This document shows positions 27,774-35,729 of a stretch of 64,000 nucleotides of DNA, piece by piece (within the stretch, counting starts at the first letter, position 1; each line of letters opens with the position of its first letter). Both the position numbers and the translations under genes were made by a program. The notes beneath the pieces were generated by a model, which was not told the DNA's origin, did no database searches, and worked only from the letters and a program-made list of their open reading frames with translations. Source of the DNA: JANNWF01 sp038205755 (GTDB lineage: Bacteria; Pseudomonadota; Gammaproteobacteria; Xanthomonadales; Xanthomonadaceae); assembly GCA_038205755.1 (NCBI GenBank), contig JBBRBN010000006.1, positions 1 through 64,000 of the forward strand, given 5' to 3'.

Positions 27774-28889
27774 ATGATCCAGTCACCGGTAATCGGTATT
27801 GTCGGAAGTCAGGGCGCCTACGGACGCTGGCTGGCGCGGTTTTTCCGCGAGCAGATGGGGCTGCAGGTGGTCGGTCGCGATCCGGCGGGCGACGCCGCGC
27901 TGTCCGAGCGCGAGTTGATCGAGGCGGTCGAGGTGCTGGTGTTCGCCGCGCCGATCCGGTCCACGGCAGCGCTGATCGACCGCTATGCGACGGTTGCCGC
28001 CGGCGCCGAGCGGACCCAGCTTTGGTTGGACGTCACCTCGATCAAGAGCGAACCCATCGCCGCCCTGCTCCGCTCACAGGCCGAGGTCGTGGGGTTGCAT
28101 CCGATGTGCGCGCCACCCAAGTCGCCCACGCTGCGCGGCCGGGTGATGGTGGTCTGCAGGGCTCGACTCGACGGCTGGCAGCCCTGGCTGACGCGGCTGC
28201 TGGAAGCGCTTCAAGCGCAGTGCGTGGAGGCGAGCCCGCAGCAGCACGATCAGCGCATGGCGCTGGTGCAGGCCATGGTGCATGCCGTGCATCTGGCCCA
28301 GGCTGCGGTGCTGCGCGACTGCGCGCCGGATGTCGAGGGGCCGGACGATGTGATGCCATTTCGCTCGGTGTCATTCGAGCTGGATACGACCGTGGCGGCG
28401 CGCATCCTGTCTGGCAATCCGGCGATCTACGAGGACATCCAGTTTGGCAATCCGGCGGTCCTGCCGATGCTTGAGCGGCTGCTCGCTGCGTTGACCACCC
28501 TGCGCGACTGCGTGCGGGCCGGAGACGAGGCCGGCCGACGGCGCTTTCGTGAGGCCTTCATCGACACCGGCCGGGCCTTTTTCGGAGCTGCCGCGCTGCG
28601 CAGCGGCAACTATGGCTTCGAGCGCCTTGGCTACCTGCTGGCCGACCTGGCTGAGCCACAGGCGATCAGCATCCACCTGCTGCGCGACCGGCCCGGATCG
28701 CTGCGCGAGCTGCTCGCTATTCTCGAAGCCCACGCGATCAACCTGGACTCGATCCACTCATCGCGCACACCCGAAGGCGACGTACACTTCCGGATCGGTT
28801 GCGATCAGTCCACCGAAGCGACCCGGCTAAGCGAGGTCACCGCCGCCATCGAAGCTGCCGGCCTCGGTCGCGCGGTCGCCAGCCACTGA
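27774..28889 (+). CDS. tyrA: Prephenate dehydrogenase with ACT domain (371 aa)
   Basis: Converts prephenate to 4-hydroxyphenylpyruvate with NAD(P)+ in tyrosine synthesis. Rossmann motif IGIVGSQGAYGRWLA begins at about residue 7. The catalytic region includes WLDVTSIKSEPI, VGLHPMCAPPKSPTL and the helical dimer domain with HAVHLAQAAVLRD. A C-terminal ACT domain (about 295-365, ISIHLLRDRPGSLRELLAIL) suggests feedback control by an amino acid. There is no chorismate mutase domain. Single gene. Confidence 0.9.
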   Translation: MIQSPVIGIVGSQGAYGRWLARFFREQMGLQVVGRDPAGDAALSERELIEAVEVLVFAAPIRSTAALIDRYATVAAGAERTQLWLDVTSIKSEPIAALLRSQAEVVGLHPMCAPPKSPTLRGRVMVVCRARLDGWQPWLTRLLEALQAQCVEASPQQHDQRMALVQAMVHAVHLAQAAVLRDCAPDVEGPDDVMPFRSVSFELDTTVAARILSGNPAIYEDIQFGNPAVLPMLERLLAALTTLRDCVRAGDEAGRRRFREAFIDTGRAFFGAAALRSGNYGFERLGYLLADLAEPQAISIHLLRDRPGSLRELLAILEAHAINLDSIHSSRTPEGDVHFRIGCDQSTEATRLSEVTAAIEAAGLGRAVASH

Positions 28890-28912
28890 GGAATTGCTGC
28901 TGCGACGTTCGC

Positions 28913-29470
28913 TCACGCCGCCTGTGCCAGATCCACCGCAGCCACCGCTTGCTCCAGGGTGACCGCCACGGCGTGGATTACGGCGCCAATGCGCAGCGCG
29001 CTCTGCACGCCCTGGGCGGTGACGCCATGCTGGCGAATGACTTTCTCGTGCGAGTCGAGGCAGGCGCCGCAGCCGTTGATTGCCGACACCGCCAGTGCGG
29101 CCAGCTCGAAGCTGACTTTGTCGATGCCTGGATTGGCCATCGCGTTCATCCGCAGGCCGGCGCGCAGCGTCGCGTATTCGGTGTTCTGGATCAGGTGGGT
29201 GGCACGGTAATAGACATTGGTCATGCCCATCATCGCCGCCGCCGTGCGAGCGGCGTTGCGCTCGGTCGCGTCGAGCGTGGTTGCCGCCAGCTCGTCAATC
29301 GCCAGCGTCAGCGGCGCGTGTCGCGACGCGACGGCGGAGGCGAGCGCCACTGCAAGGATCTGCTTGCTGGTGAGGCCTGGCGCGCCACCTTCGGTCAGCA
29401 CGCTCTCAAGGTTGAGTCGCAGGTCCTTGGCATAGTCGGGCAAGGCGCCCCGGATGTCGCTGATGCTCAT
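28913..29470 (-). CDS. ahpD: Alkyl hydroperoxide reductase AhpD (185 aa)
   Basis: A carboxymuconolactone-decarboxylase-fold thiol protein that recycles AhpC and has weak peroxidase activity. The CxxC pair is Cys134/Cys137 in NGCGACLDSHEKV, with the proton-relay His and Glu nearby, as in Mycobacterium AhpD. It lies downstream of ahpC with a terminator hairpin between. CCAGGAG lies just upstream of its ATG. Confidence 0.95.
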   Translation of the reverse strand: MSISDIRGALPDYAKDLRLNLESVLTEGGAPGLTSKQILAVALASAVASRHAPLTLAIDELAATTLDATERNAARTAAAMMGMTNVYYRATHLIQNTEYATLRAGLRMNAMANPGIDKVSFELAALAVSAINGCGACLDSHEKVIRQHGVTAQGVQSALRIGAVIHAVAVTLEQAVAAVDLAQAA

Positions 29471-29483
29471 TGCGTACTCCTGG

Positions 29484-29520
29484 AAAAAGGGCGGCGGGGC
29501 CCCTGAAGAGAGCCCCGCCG
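29484..29520 (-). terminator. Intercistronic terminator/attenuator between ahpC and ahpD
   Basis: On the minus strand a 9-bp stem (cggcggggc / gccccgccg) is followed by CCC and five T residues, placed 14-50 bp before the ahpD start. It would reduce ahpD transcript relative to ahpC. Confidence 0.65.
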
Positions 29521-29615
29521 TAAGGCAGTCGACCTTGGCTTTTGCCGCGGACGCTGAGGGAGGGATCAGCGGGCGAGCGGTCGACCATCAAGCGCTCGCC
29601 CGGCGCGGCTGGGAC

Positions 29616-30155
29616 TCATGCGGCCTTGAGCGTGTCCTGGCCGGCAGTCCAGTTGCACGGGCACAGCTCGTCGGTCTGCAGCGCATCCAGCACGCGCAGG
29701 ACTTCCTGCGGGCTGCGGCCGACGCTCAGATCGGTGACATAGACAAAGCGGATGATGCCGTTCGGATCGACGATGAACGTGGCCCGCTGGGCGACGCCTT
29801 CGTCCTTGTCGAGAATGCCAAGCGCCGTGGTCAGCTCGCGCTTGACGTCGGCCAGCATCGGGATCGGCAGGTCGTGCAGGTCCTTGTGATGGGTGCGCCA
29901 GGCGTGATGGACAAACTCGCTGTCGGTCGAGGCTGCCAGCACCTGGGCATCGCGGTCCTTGAACTGGGCGTTCAGCGCGCCAAAGGCGGCGATCTCGGTC
30001 GGGCAGACAAAGGTGAAATCCTTTGGATAGAAGAACACCACCAGCCACTTGCCCGCGTAGGTGCTGTTGTCGATGTCGACAAACGCCTTGTCGAGTTCGG
30101 TGGAGACGGTGGCCTTGACCTTGAAGGTCGGGAACTTGCTTCCGATGCTCAGCAT
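29616..30155 (-). CDS. ahpC: Peroxiredoxin AhpC (180 aa)
   Basis: The main scavenger of low-level H2O2 and organic peroxides. The peroxidatic Cys51 lies in FYPKDFTFVCPTE. The C-terminus carries LCPCNWTAG with Cys166 and Cys168 as resolving candidates, the form that pairs with AhpD rather than AhpF. Start at 30155 has GAGGA seven bases upstream; an in-frame extension to 30224 would overlap the promoter. An OxyR-type site lies just upstream. Confidence 0.95.
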   Translation of the reverse strand: MLSIGSKFPTFKVKATVSTELDKAFVDIDNSTYAGKWLVVFFYPKDFTFVCPTEIAAFGALNAQFKDRDAQVLAASTDSEFVHHAWRTHHKDLHDLPIPMLADVKRELTTALGILDKDEGVAQRATFIVDPNGIIRFVYVTDLSVGRSPQEVLRVLDALQTDELCPCNWTAGQDTLKAA

Positions 30156-30202
30156 GGGGATTTCCTCGGTTTGTGGAATGGCGGCGTTGAGCCGACTTGA
30201 GG

Positions 30203-30231
30203 AGAGTACCGGCCCATTCTGCATTGCACAA
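30203..30231 (-). promoter_or_regulatory. Putative sigma-70 promoter of ahpC
   Basis: On the minus strand -35 TTGTGC (30226-30231) and -10 TACTCT (30203-30208) are 17 bp apart. The OxyR-like site abuts the -35, the usual place for activation. Confidence 0.55.
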
Positions 30232-30268
30232 ATAAATTGTGGCTATACGTTTGATTGATGATGCCTAT
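30232..30268. promoter_or_regulatory. Putative OxyR operator between ahpC and oxyR
   Basis: Two 15-bp blocks, ATAA-N7-CTAT (30232-30246) and ATTG-N7-CTAT (30254-30268), are separated by exactly 7 bp. This reproduces the four-contact layout of the E. coli OxyR consensus (ATAG-N7-CTAT-N7-ATAG-N7-CTAT) with mismatches only in two left quarter-sites. It could also serve for oxyR autoregulation. Confidence 0.7.
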
Positions 30269-30320
30269 GGTGATAGCTTCATCGCTCAGCCAGCCGCTGC
30301 TGCGTAGCCGGGATCACGGA

Positions 30321-31277
30321 ATGAATCTTCGAGACCTCAAGTACCTGGTCGCACTGGCTGATCACAAGCACTTCGGTCGCGCCGCGGCCGCCAGTTGCGT
30401 CAGTCAGCCAACGCTATCGACCCAGATCCGCAAGCTGGAGGAGGAACTCGGCGTGACGCTGATCGAGCGCGCACCGCGACGCGTGATGCTGACACCGGTG
30501 GGTCTGGACATTGTTGATCGCTCGCGGCGGATTGTTGCCGAGGTCGATCAGCTCAAGGAGAGTGCGCGTCGCACGCTTGACCCCGAGGCCGGCACCATCC
30601 GTCTTGGCCTGTTCCCCACCCTGGCACCGTATCTGCTGCCGCACGTGGTGCCGGCGATCGGCGAACGCTTTCCGCGACTGGAGCTGCTGCTGGTCGAGGA
30701 GAAGACCGATGTCATTCTGAAGCTGCTGCGCGAAGGCCGGCTGGATGCCGCCGTGCTGGCCCTGCCGCTGCGCGACGACCAGCTGCACATCGAGCCGCTG
30801 TTCGAGGAGCCCTTTCTGCTCGCCGTGCCGCGCAGTCACCGGTTGGCGAAAAGACGCTCGCTGCGACTGGACGAAATCGCCAGCGAAAGCCTGCTGCTGC
30901 TTGAGGACGGCCACTGCATGCGCGACCAGGCGCTCGACGTTTGTCAGCTGTCCGGCGCGGTCGAGCGCGCCGGATTTCGCGCCACCAGTCTTGAAACGCT
31001 GCGTCAGATGGTGGCTGCCAACGTCGGAATCACACTGCTGCCGGCACTGTCGGTGCAGCCGCCAGTGCCAGCACAGGACTCCATCCAGCTGGTCCGGTTC
31101 AAGGAACCGGCGCCACGCCGGCACATCGCCATGGTCTGGCGACGAAGCTCGGCGATGGCCGGGTTTCTGCACAAGCTGGCAGCCATCTTCAGCAGCGCGG
31201 CGATTGGGCTGCTGCCGGCGGCCGGCACTGAGCAGAACCTCGGGCGCTCGCCGTCCGCGCAACCTGCAATCGTCTGA
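30321..31277 (+). CDS. oxyR: Hydrogen peroxide-sensing regulator OxyR (318 aa)
   Basis: LysR-type activator whose Cys pair forms a disulfide on peroxide exposure. The winged helix is at 1-60 (FGRAAAASCVSQPTLSTQIR). The redox block LLLLEDGHCMRDQALDVC puts cysteines at 199 and 208, the same numbers as E. coli. ATG at 30321 gives the standard N-terminus MNLRDLKYLVALAD; the upstream frame to 30255 is excluded because it overlaps the operator. Divergent from ahpC. A sensor kinase gene begins six bases after its stop. Confidence 0.95.
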   Translation: MNLRDLKYLVALADHKHFGRAAAASCVSQPTLSTQIRKLEEELGVTLIERAPRRVMLTPVGLDIVDRSRRIVAEVDQLKESARRTLDPEAGTIRLGLFPTLAPYLLPHVVPAIGERFPRLELLLVEEKTDVILKLLREGRLDAAVLALPLRDDQLHIEPLFEEPFLLAVPRSHRLAKRRSLRLDEIASESLLLLEDGHCMRDQALDVCQLSGAVERAGFRATSLETLRQMVAANVGITLLPALSVQPPVPAQDSIQLVRFKEPAPRRHIAMVWRRSSAMAGFLHKLAAIFSSAAIGLLPAAGTEQNLGRSPSAQPAIV

Positions 31278-31283
31278 GGGTCG

Positions 31284-33455
31284 ATGGACGCCGCACCTTT
31301 CATTTTTGCGCGCACGGCGACCGCAAGGCCGCTGTTTGGGGATCAGCGTCGCCAGCTCACGCCGTTGACCGCAGCACACCGGATGCTGCCATGGGCGTTG
31401 GCGCTTCTGGTCCTGCTGAGTCTGATCGGCACCGCGCACGCAGTCCCGGTGGTGGTCGAGCCGGCCAGCGATGAGCTGCTGCTCGGCGATGCCGTGGTCG
31501 TGATCGAAGATCGCGACGCCCGATTCAACGCCGAGGACGTGCTTGCGGGACGTCACGACGACGCGATCATCCGCAGCCAGCGCTCGCCGCCGAACCTGGG
31601 CTATCCCAAGCATCGCCACTGGGCAGTTCTCACCTTTCGCAATGTCAGCGATGCGCCGATTGATCGTTTGCTGGTGCTGTGGCGCGGCAGCACCCATCGA
31701 CAGCTGGCATGGATCGAAACGGTGCAGGACAGCCCGGCGCCTGTGACGCGACGGACGAGTGATGGTCAGGACGAGGTCATGCGGCACTCAATCATCCGCC
31801 TTGACCTGCCGCCGCACTCGACCACTCGCGTTGCCGTGCGGATTGACACCGACACCGCACTGTCGCTCGACTATCGATTGCTGAGCGAACAGCGACTGGC
31901 CGGAATCGATCGCATCGACTACTGGTTCTTCGGCCTGCTGGCTGGCATCGTCGGCGCCATTGGAATTTATGTCATGGCGCTCTACTTTGCGCTGCGCGAA
32001 CGGCTGTACCTTCTGTTTGCGGCGTTCGCGCTGGGGAATGTGGTTTACCAGCTGCACACCGAGGGTTACGCCTACGTCCTCTGGCCGGAGGCCTGGCGGG
32101 GTTGGGGCAACGCACTCGGTACGGCCGGTGGCACGCTGTTCGCGCTGATGATCGTGCAGTTCATTCGCGACTATCTCAGTCTTCCCACGTTGGTACCGAG
32201 ACTGGATCGCTGGCTGATGCGACCGGTGATGCTGCCGCTTTTGGCCGTGTTCCTGGTGTACCCGCTCGCACCGTGGCTGGGCAACACGCTGGCAGCGGTG
32301 GGCGTTGTCGCAGCCACTGTGGTTGCATCGGTTGCCGTACTGCGTTGCTCCATGCTGAGCCCGCCGGTCTGGTCGTTTCTGGGCGCGACGATCGCCTTCT
32401 TCGCCTTGGGCATGGTTCACCTGCTCAAGCGGATTGGTGTGTTGCCGGACCTGCAGGTGCTGTCGCTGGTACTTCAGATCGGCTCGGCGGGTACCACCAT
32501 GGCCTTCGCCGTCGCCGTCATGCAGCGCCTGCGCCGCGCCGTGGCCGAGCAGCGGGAGTCGCAGGTCGACTACGCCGAGCGGCTGGAAAACAAGGTGGCC
32601 GAGCGCACCGCCCAGCTGCGCGAGGCCAAGGAGAGCGCCGAGCGCGCCCTGCTCCAGCTGCAGTCGACCCAGCGCCAGCTTCTGGAAGCCGACAAGATGG
32701 CCTCGCTCGGCCAACTGGTCGCTGGCGTATCGCATGAGGTCAACACCCCGCTGGGTATCGCCGTCACCGCCAGCTCGCACCTCACCGAGCGCAGCCGACT
32801 GCTGGAGAAGCAGCTGGCGTCCGATTCGCTGACCCGCACCGACCTGCAGAGCTACGTCGCCGAGACCCGCGAAGCCGGTGCGATGATCGAGCGCAACCTG
32901 GAGCGTGCCGCCCACCTGATCCGCAGCTTCAAGCAGGTTTCGGTGGATCGCACCTCGGACGGGCGACGCCGTTTCGATCTCTCGGTGCAAATCGCCGAGC
33001 TGGTGGAAAGCGTGCGCGTGTCATGGAAGCGACGCCCGGTCACGCTGAGCGTCGAGTGTCCGCCGGCCATCATGCTGGACTCGTTCCCTGGCGCACTTGG
33101 CCAGGTGCTGACCAATCTCATCCAGAATGCGCTGCTGCATGCGTTCGCGCCCGACCAGCCAGGCACCATGAAGATCTGCGTCAGCGACTGCGGTCAAAAG
33201 GGTGTCGAATTGCTGTTCGCAGACGACGGGGCTGGCCTTGACCCGGCCACCCTGGCGCGCATCTTCGATCCGTTCTTCACCACCAAGCGCAATCAGGGCG
33301 GCACCGGACTGGGCCTGAACATCGTCTACAACCTGGTAGTACAAAAGCTTGGCGGTGAGATCCACGCCCGCAGCACGCCGGGCCAGGGACTCACGCTGAC
33401 CATCCGCCTGCCCAGGAAGGCACCGGACAGCGCACCCGCCGAGGTGCCCGCTTGA
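31284..33455 (+). CDS. 7TMR-DISM sensor histidine kinase (723 aa)
   Basis: An inner-membrane sensor. A signal-like segment lies at about 34-52, an extracytoplasmic beta-sandwich (DISMED2-like) at about 55-200, seven hydrophobic segments at about 210-410, a coiled coil to about 470, the dimerisation/phosphoacceptor helix with His484 in LVAGVSHEVNTPLG, and an HATPase domain (NLIQNALLHAF, DDGAGLDPATLARIFDPFF, GGTGLGLNIVYNL). No response regulator gene is in the window, so its partner is elsewhere. Six bases after oxyR, with GAGGG upstream of its ATG, it is probably co-transcribed. The start could instead be the Met at 31383. The ligand is unknown. Confidence 0.88.
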   Translation: MDAAPFIFARTATARPLFGDQRRQLTPLTAAHRMLPWALALLVLLSLIGTAHAVPVVVEPASDELLLGDAVVVIEDRDARFNAEDVLAGRHDDAIIRSQRSPPNLGYPKHRHWAVLTFRNVSDAPIDRLLVLWRGSTHRQLAWIETVQDSPAPVTRRTSDGQDEVMRHSIIRLDLPPHSTTRVAVRIDTDTALSLDYRLLSEQRLAGIDRIDYWFFGLLAGIVGAIGIYVMALYFALRERLYLLFAAFALGNVVYQLHTEGYAYVLWPEAWRGWGNALGTAGGTLFALMIVQFIRDYLSLPTLVPRLDRWLMRPVMLPLLAVFLVYPLAPWLGNTLAAVGVVAATVVASVAVLRCSMLSPPVWSFLGATIAFFALGMVHLLKRIGVLPDLQVLSLVLQIGSAGTTMAFAVAVMQRLRRAVAEQRESQVDYAERLENKVAERTAQLREAKESAERALLQLQSTQRQLLEADKMASLGQLVAGVSHEVNTPLGIAVTASSHLTERSRLLEKQLASDSLTRTDLQSYVAETREAGAMIERNLERAAHLIRSFKQVSVDRTSDGRRRFDLSVQIAELVESVRVSWKRRPVTLSVECPPAIMLDSFPGALGQVLTNLIQNALLHAFAPDQPGTMKICVSDCGQKGVELLFADDGAGLDPATLARIFDPFFTTKRNQGGTGLGLNIVYNLVVQKLGGEIHARSTPGQGLTLTIRLPRKAPDSAPAEVPA

Positions 33456-33548
33456 AGCGGCACTGGCCGTAACCATGCAACGCCTGCGACCGGGCGCGCC
33501 GCCGCCTCACGATCGCCGCAACCGGCGCCCAGCCCCAAGACTTCCAGC

Positions 33549-34130
33549 ATGCTTAAACTAACTCGCGCCTCCTTGGTATCCCTGCCGGCCTATGCGGCTG
33601 AGCGGTCCGCCCTCACAAGCCGAGTCGGCGACCACAGAAAGCTGCGCAGAGTCCCACTCGGCGAGCACATCAGCCTGCAGTTCGAGGACGAACTGACCGC
33701 GCGGTGGCAGCTGCAGGAGGCGCTGCAGCTCGGCCACGTGGCGCAGGCTACCGCCGTCCAGCGCGTGCTGGATGCCGCCAACCTGCTGATTTCTGACGCC
33801 AGCAACCTCAAGGCGACCCTGTTTGTTGACCGCGCCAGCCTGACCCAGCGCAGCATCGATCCGGCTGGCCTTGAGGGCATCGAACAGCACATCTACGCCG
33901 AAGTCGAAGGCCGCGGACGCAGCTTGGCAATCGTCAATCCGCATCCGTTGTGCCACTGGGATCCGGGTGCCCACGCGACACCGCTCCTGCTTTTCGAGTT
34001 CAGCGCCGAGCAGATCACGATGCTGCAGGCAGGCGCCGAATTTGGCTTCGGCATCGCCGACGACCGCATGCGCGTGGCACACACCGTCAAGCGGGGCAGC
34101 CGCGCGGCATTGCTGGCGGACTTCGGGTAA
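33549..34130 (+). CDS. DUF3501 family protein (193 aa)
   Basis: Conserved protein of unknown function. The N-terminus LTRASLVSLPAYAAERSAL and the block RRVPLGEHISLQFEDELTARWQLQEAL are characteristic of DUF3501, as are the ATLFVDRAS and FEFSAEQITMLQAGAEFGFG stretches. No signal peptide. In other bacteria this family often neighbours rubrerythrin and Fe-S oxidoreductase genes; none of those is adjacent here. Convergent with nuoN. Confidence 0.75.
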   Translation: MLKLTRASLVSLPAYAAERSALTSRVGDHRKLRRVPLGEHISLQFEDELTARWQLQEALQLGHVAQATAVQRVLDAANLLISDASNLKATLFVDRASLTQRSIDPAGLEGIEQHIYAEVEGRGRSLAIVNPHPLCHWDPGAHATPLLLFEFSAEQITMLQAGAEFGFGIADDRMRVAHTVKRGSRAALLADFG

Positions 34131-34271
34131 GCGCCCTCAGCCTGCAGGCGAATTCCAGGCTTCGCGACAGCAGCTGGGCGGAGGACGCCTGCACGCGCCG
34201 CAGCAGCCAACGCAGCCATTTCCGGCGGACTCGCCAGGGGCCGGGCCCGTCGGTCAAATCGGGGTCGCGCG

Positions 34272-35711
34272 TCAGACTCCAAAGGCGCGCTGGCACCAGG
34301 CGATCAGCGGGCCCGAGAACAGCCCCAGCACCAGCATCAGCGCGGCATTGACGCCGAGCAGCAGGTGCAGCTGCGGATCCTGGATCAGGCCGGCCTTGGC
34401 CGAGTCGTCCGCCGGGTCGAAGTACATCACCTTGATGACCCGCAGGTAGTAGTACGCGCCAACGACTGCGAACACGACGCCGACGATGGCCAGCCACAGC
34501 ATGCCGCCCTGGATCGCCGCCTGCAGCACGGCCAGCTTGGCCCAGAAGCCAACCATCGGCGGCAGGCCGGCCAGCGACGCCATCAGCAGCAGGACCAGCA
34601 GCCCCTGCCATGGGTGCTTGCGGCCAAGTCCGGCGAAGTCGGAAATCTGCTCGGCTTCGTAGCCGTTGCGCGACAGCATGATTACCGTGGCAAAGGCGCC
34701 GGCCGACATCAGGGCATAGCAGATGGCATAGAACAGCGCGGCGGCATAGCCGACAGCGGTCGGGTTGCTAAGGGCGAGGAACAGAAAGCCGACGTGCGAG
34801 ATTGTCGAGTAGGCCAGCATGCGCTTCATATTGGTCTGCGCGATCGCTATGACGTTCCCGACCGCCAGCGAAGCAACGGCCAGCCAGGCGATGATGTCGC
34901 GCCACCAGCCATCAAACTCGCCCGCGCCGCCCTCCAGCAGACGCCAGGCCATGCCGAACGCGGCGAGCTTGGGCGCCGAGCCGATGAACAGCGTGATTGC
35001 GGTCGGCGCGCCCTGGTAGACGTCCGGCAGCCACATGTGGAACGGTGCTGCGCCGAACTTGAAGGCGATCCCAACGATCAGGAACACCACGCCAAACATC
35101 ATCAGCGGCCGATTTTCGCCAAGGTCCGCGCTGGCCGCGTGGATGGTGGACAGGTCCAGGCTGCCGGTGGCGCCGTAGATCATCGACATGCCGTACAGCA
35201 GCATGCCCGAGGCCAGCGCGCCAAGAACGAAATACTTCATGGCTGCTTCCGACGCCACTGCGCTGTCGCGATGCATCGCCACCAGTGCGTAGGACGACAG
35301 CGCCAGCAGCTCCAGCCCAAGGTAGACAGTGACGAGGTTGCCAGCCGACACCAGAATCATCATGCCGAGCACGGCAAACAGGCACAGCACGTGGAACTCG
35401 CCCTTGAACAGGCCGCGATCCTTCAGGTACTGCCGCGCGTAGATGAAGCTGGCCGCGGTAGTGAGGAGAATGAAGGCCTTCATGATGTCGCTGGGCGCGT
35501 CCTTGAGAAACATGCCGCCGAACGCGCTCACCGCTTCTGCGTCAGCGCCGCGCAGCACCAGGGTCAGCGTTACTGCAAGCACGACCAACGCAAGAAAGTG
35601 CGTAAGTCCGCGGCGCGCATCGGTGACAAACAGGTCGATCAGCAGCAGGGCGCAGGTAGCGCCGAGCAGGAACAGCTCCGGCAGCATCGGGACGAAATCG
35701 GCGGTGGTCAT
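34272..35711 (-). CDS. nuoN: NADH-quinone oxidoreductase subunit N (479 aa)
   Basis: Antiporter-like proton-pumping subunit of complex I in the inner membrane, last gene of the nuo operon. About 14 hydrophobic segments. The conserved transmembrane lysine region KAFILLTTAASFIYARQYL and the KFGAAPFHMWLPDVYQGAPT loop of the antiporter family are present. Ends near QRAFGV. The downstream convergent spacer of about 140 bp shows no obvious T-run terminator. Confidence 0.96.
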   Translation of the reverse strand: MTTADFVPMLPELFLLGATCALLLIDLFVTDARRGLTHFLALVVLAVTLTLVLRGADAEAVSAFGGMFLKDAPSDIMKAFILLTTAASFIYARQYLKDRGLFKGEFHVLCLFAVLGMMILVSAGNLVTVYLGLELLALSSYALVAMHRDSAVASEAAMKYFVLGALASGMLLYGMSMIYGATGSLDLSTIHAASADLGENRPLMMFGVVFLIVGIAFKFGAAPFHMWLPDVYQGAPTAITLFIGSAPKLAAFGMAWRLLEGGAGEFDGWWRDIIAWLAVASLAVGNVIAIAQTNMKRMLAYSTISHVGFLFLALSNPTAVGYAAALFYAICYALMSAGAFATVIMLSRNGYEAEQISDFAGLGRKHPWQGLLVLLLMASLAGLPPMVGFWAKLAVLQAAIQGGMLWLAIVGVVFAVVGAYYYLRVIKVMYFDPADDSAKAGLIQDPQLHLLLGVNAALMLVLGLFSGPLIAWCQRAFGV

Positions 35712-35729
35712 GATCGTCGGATTCCGGGA

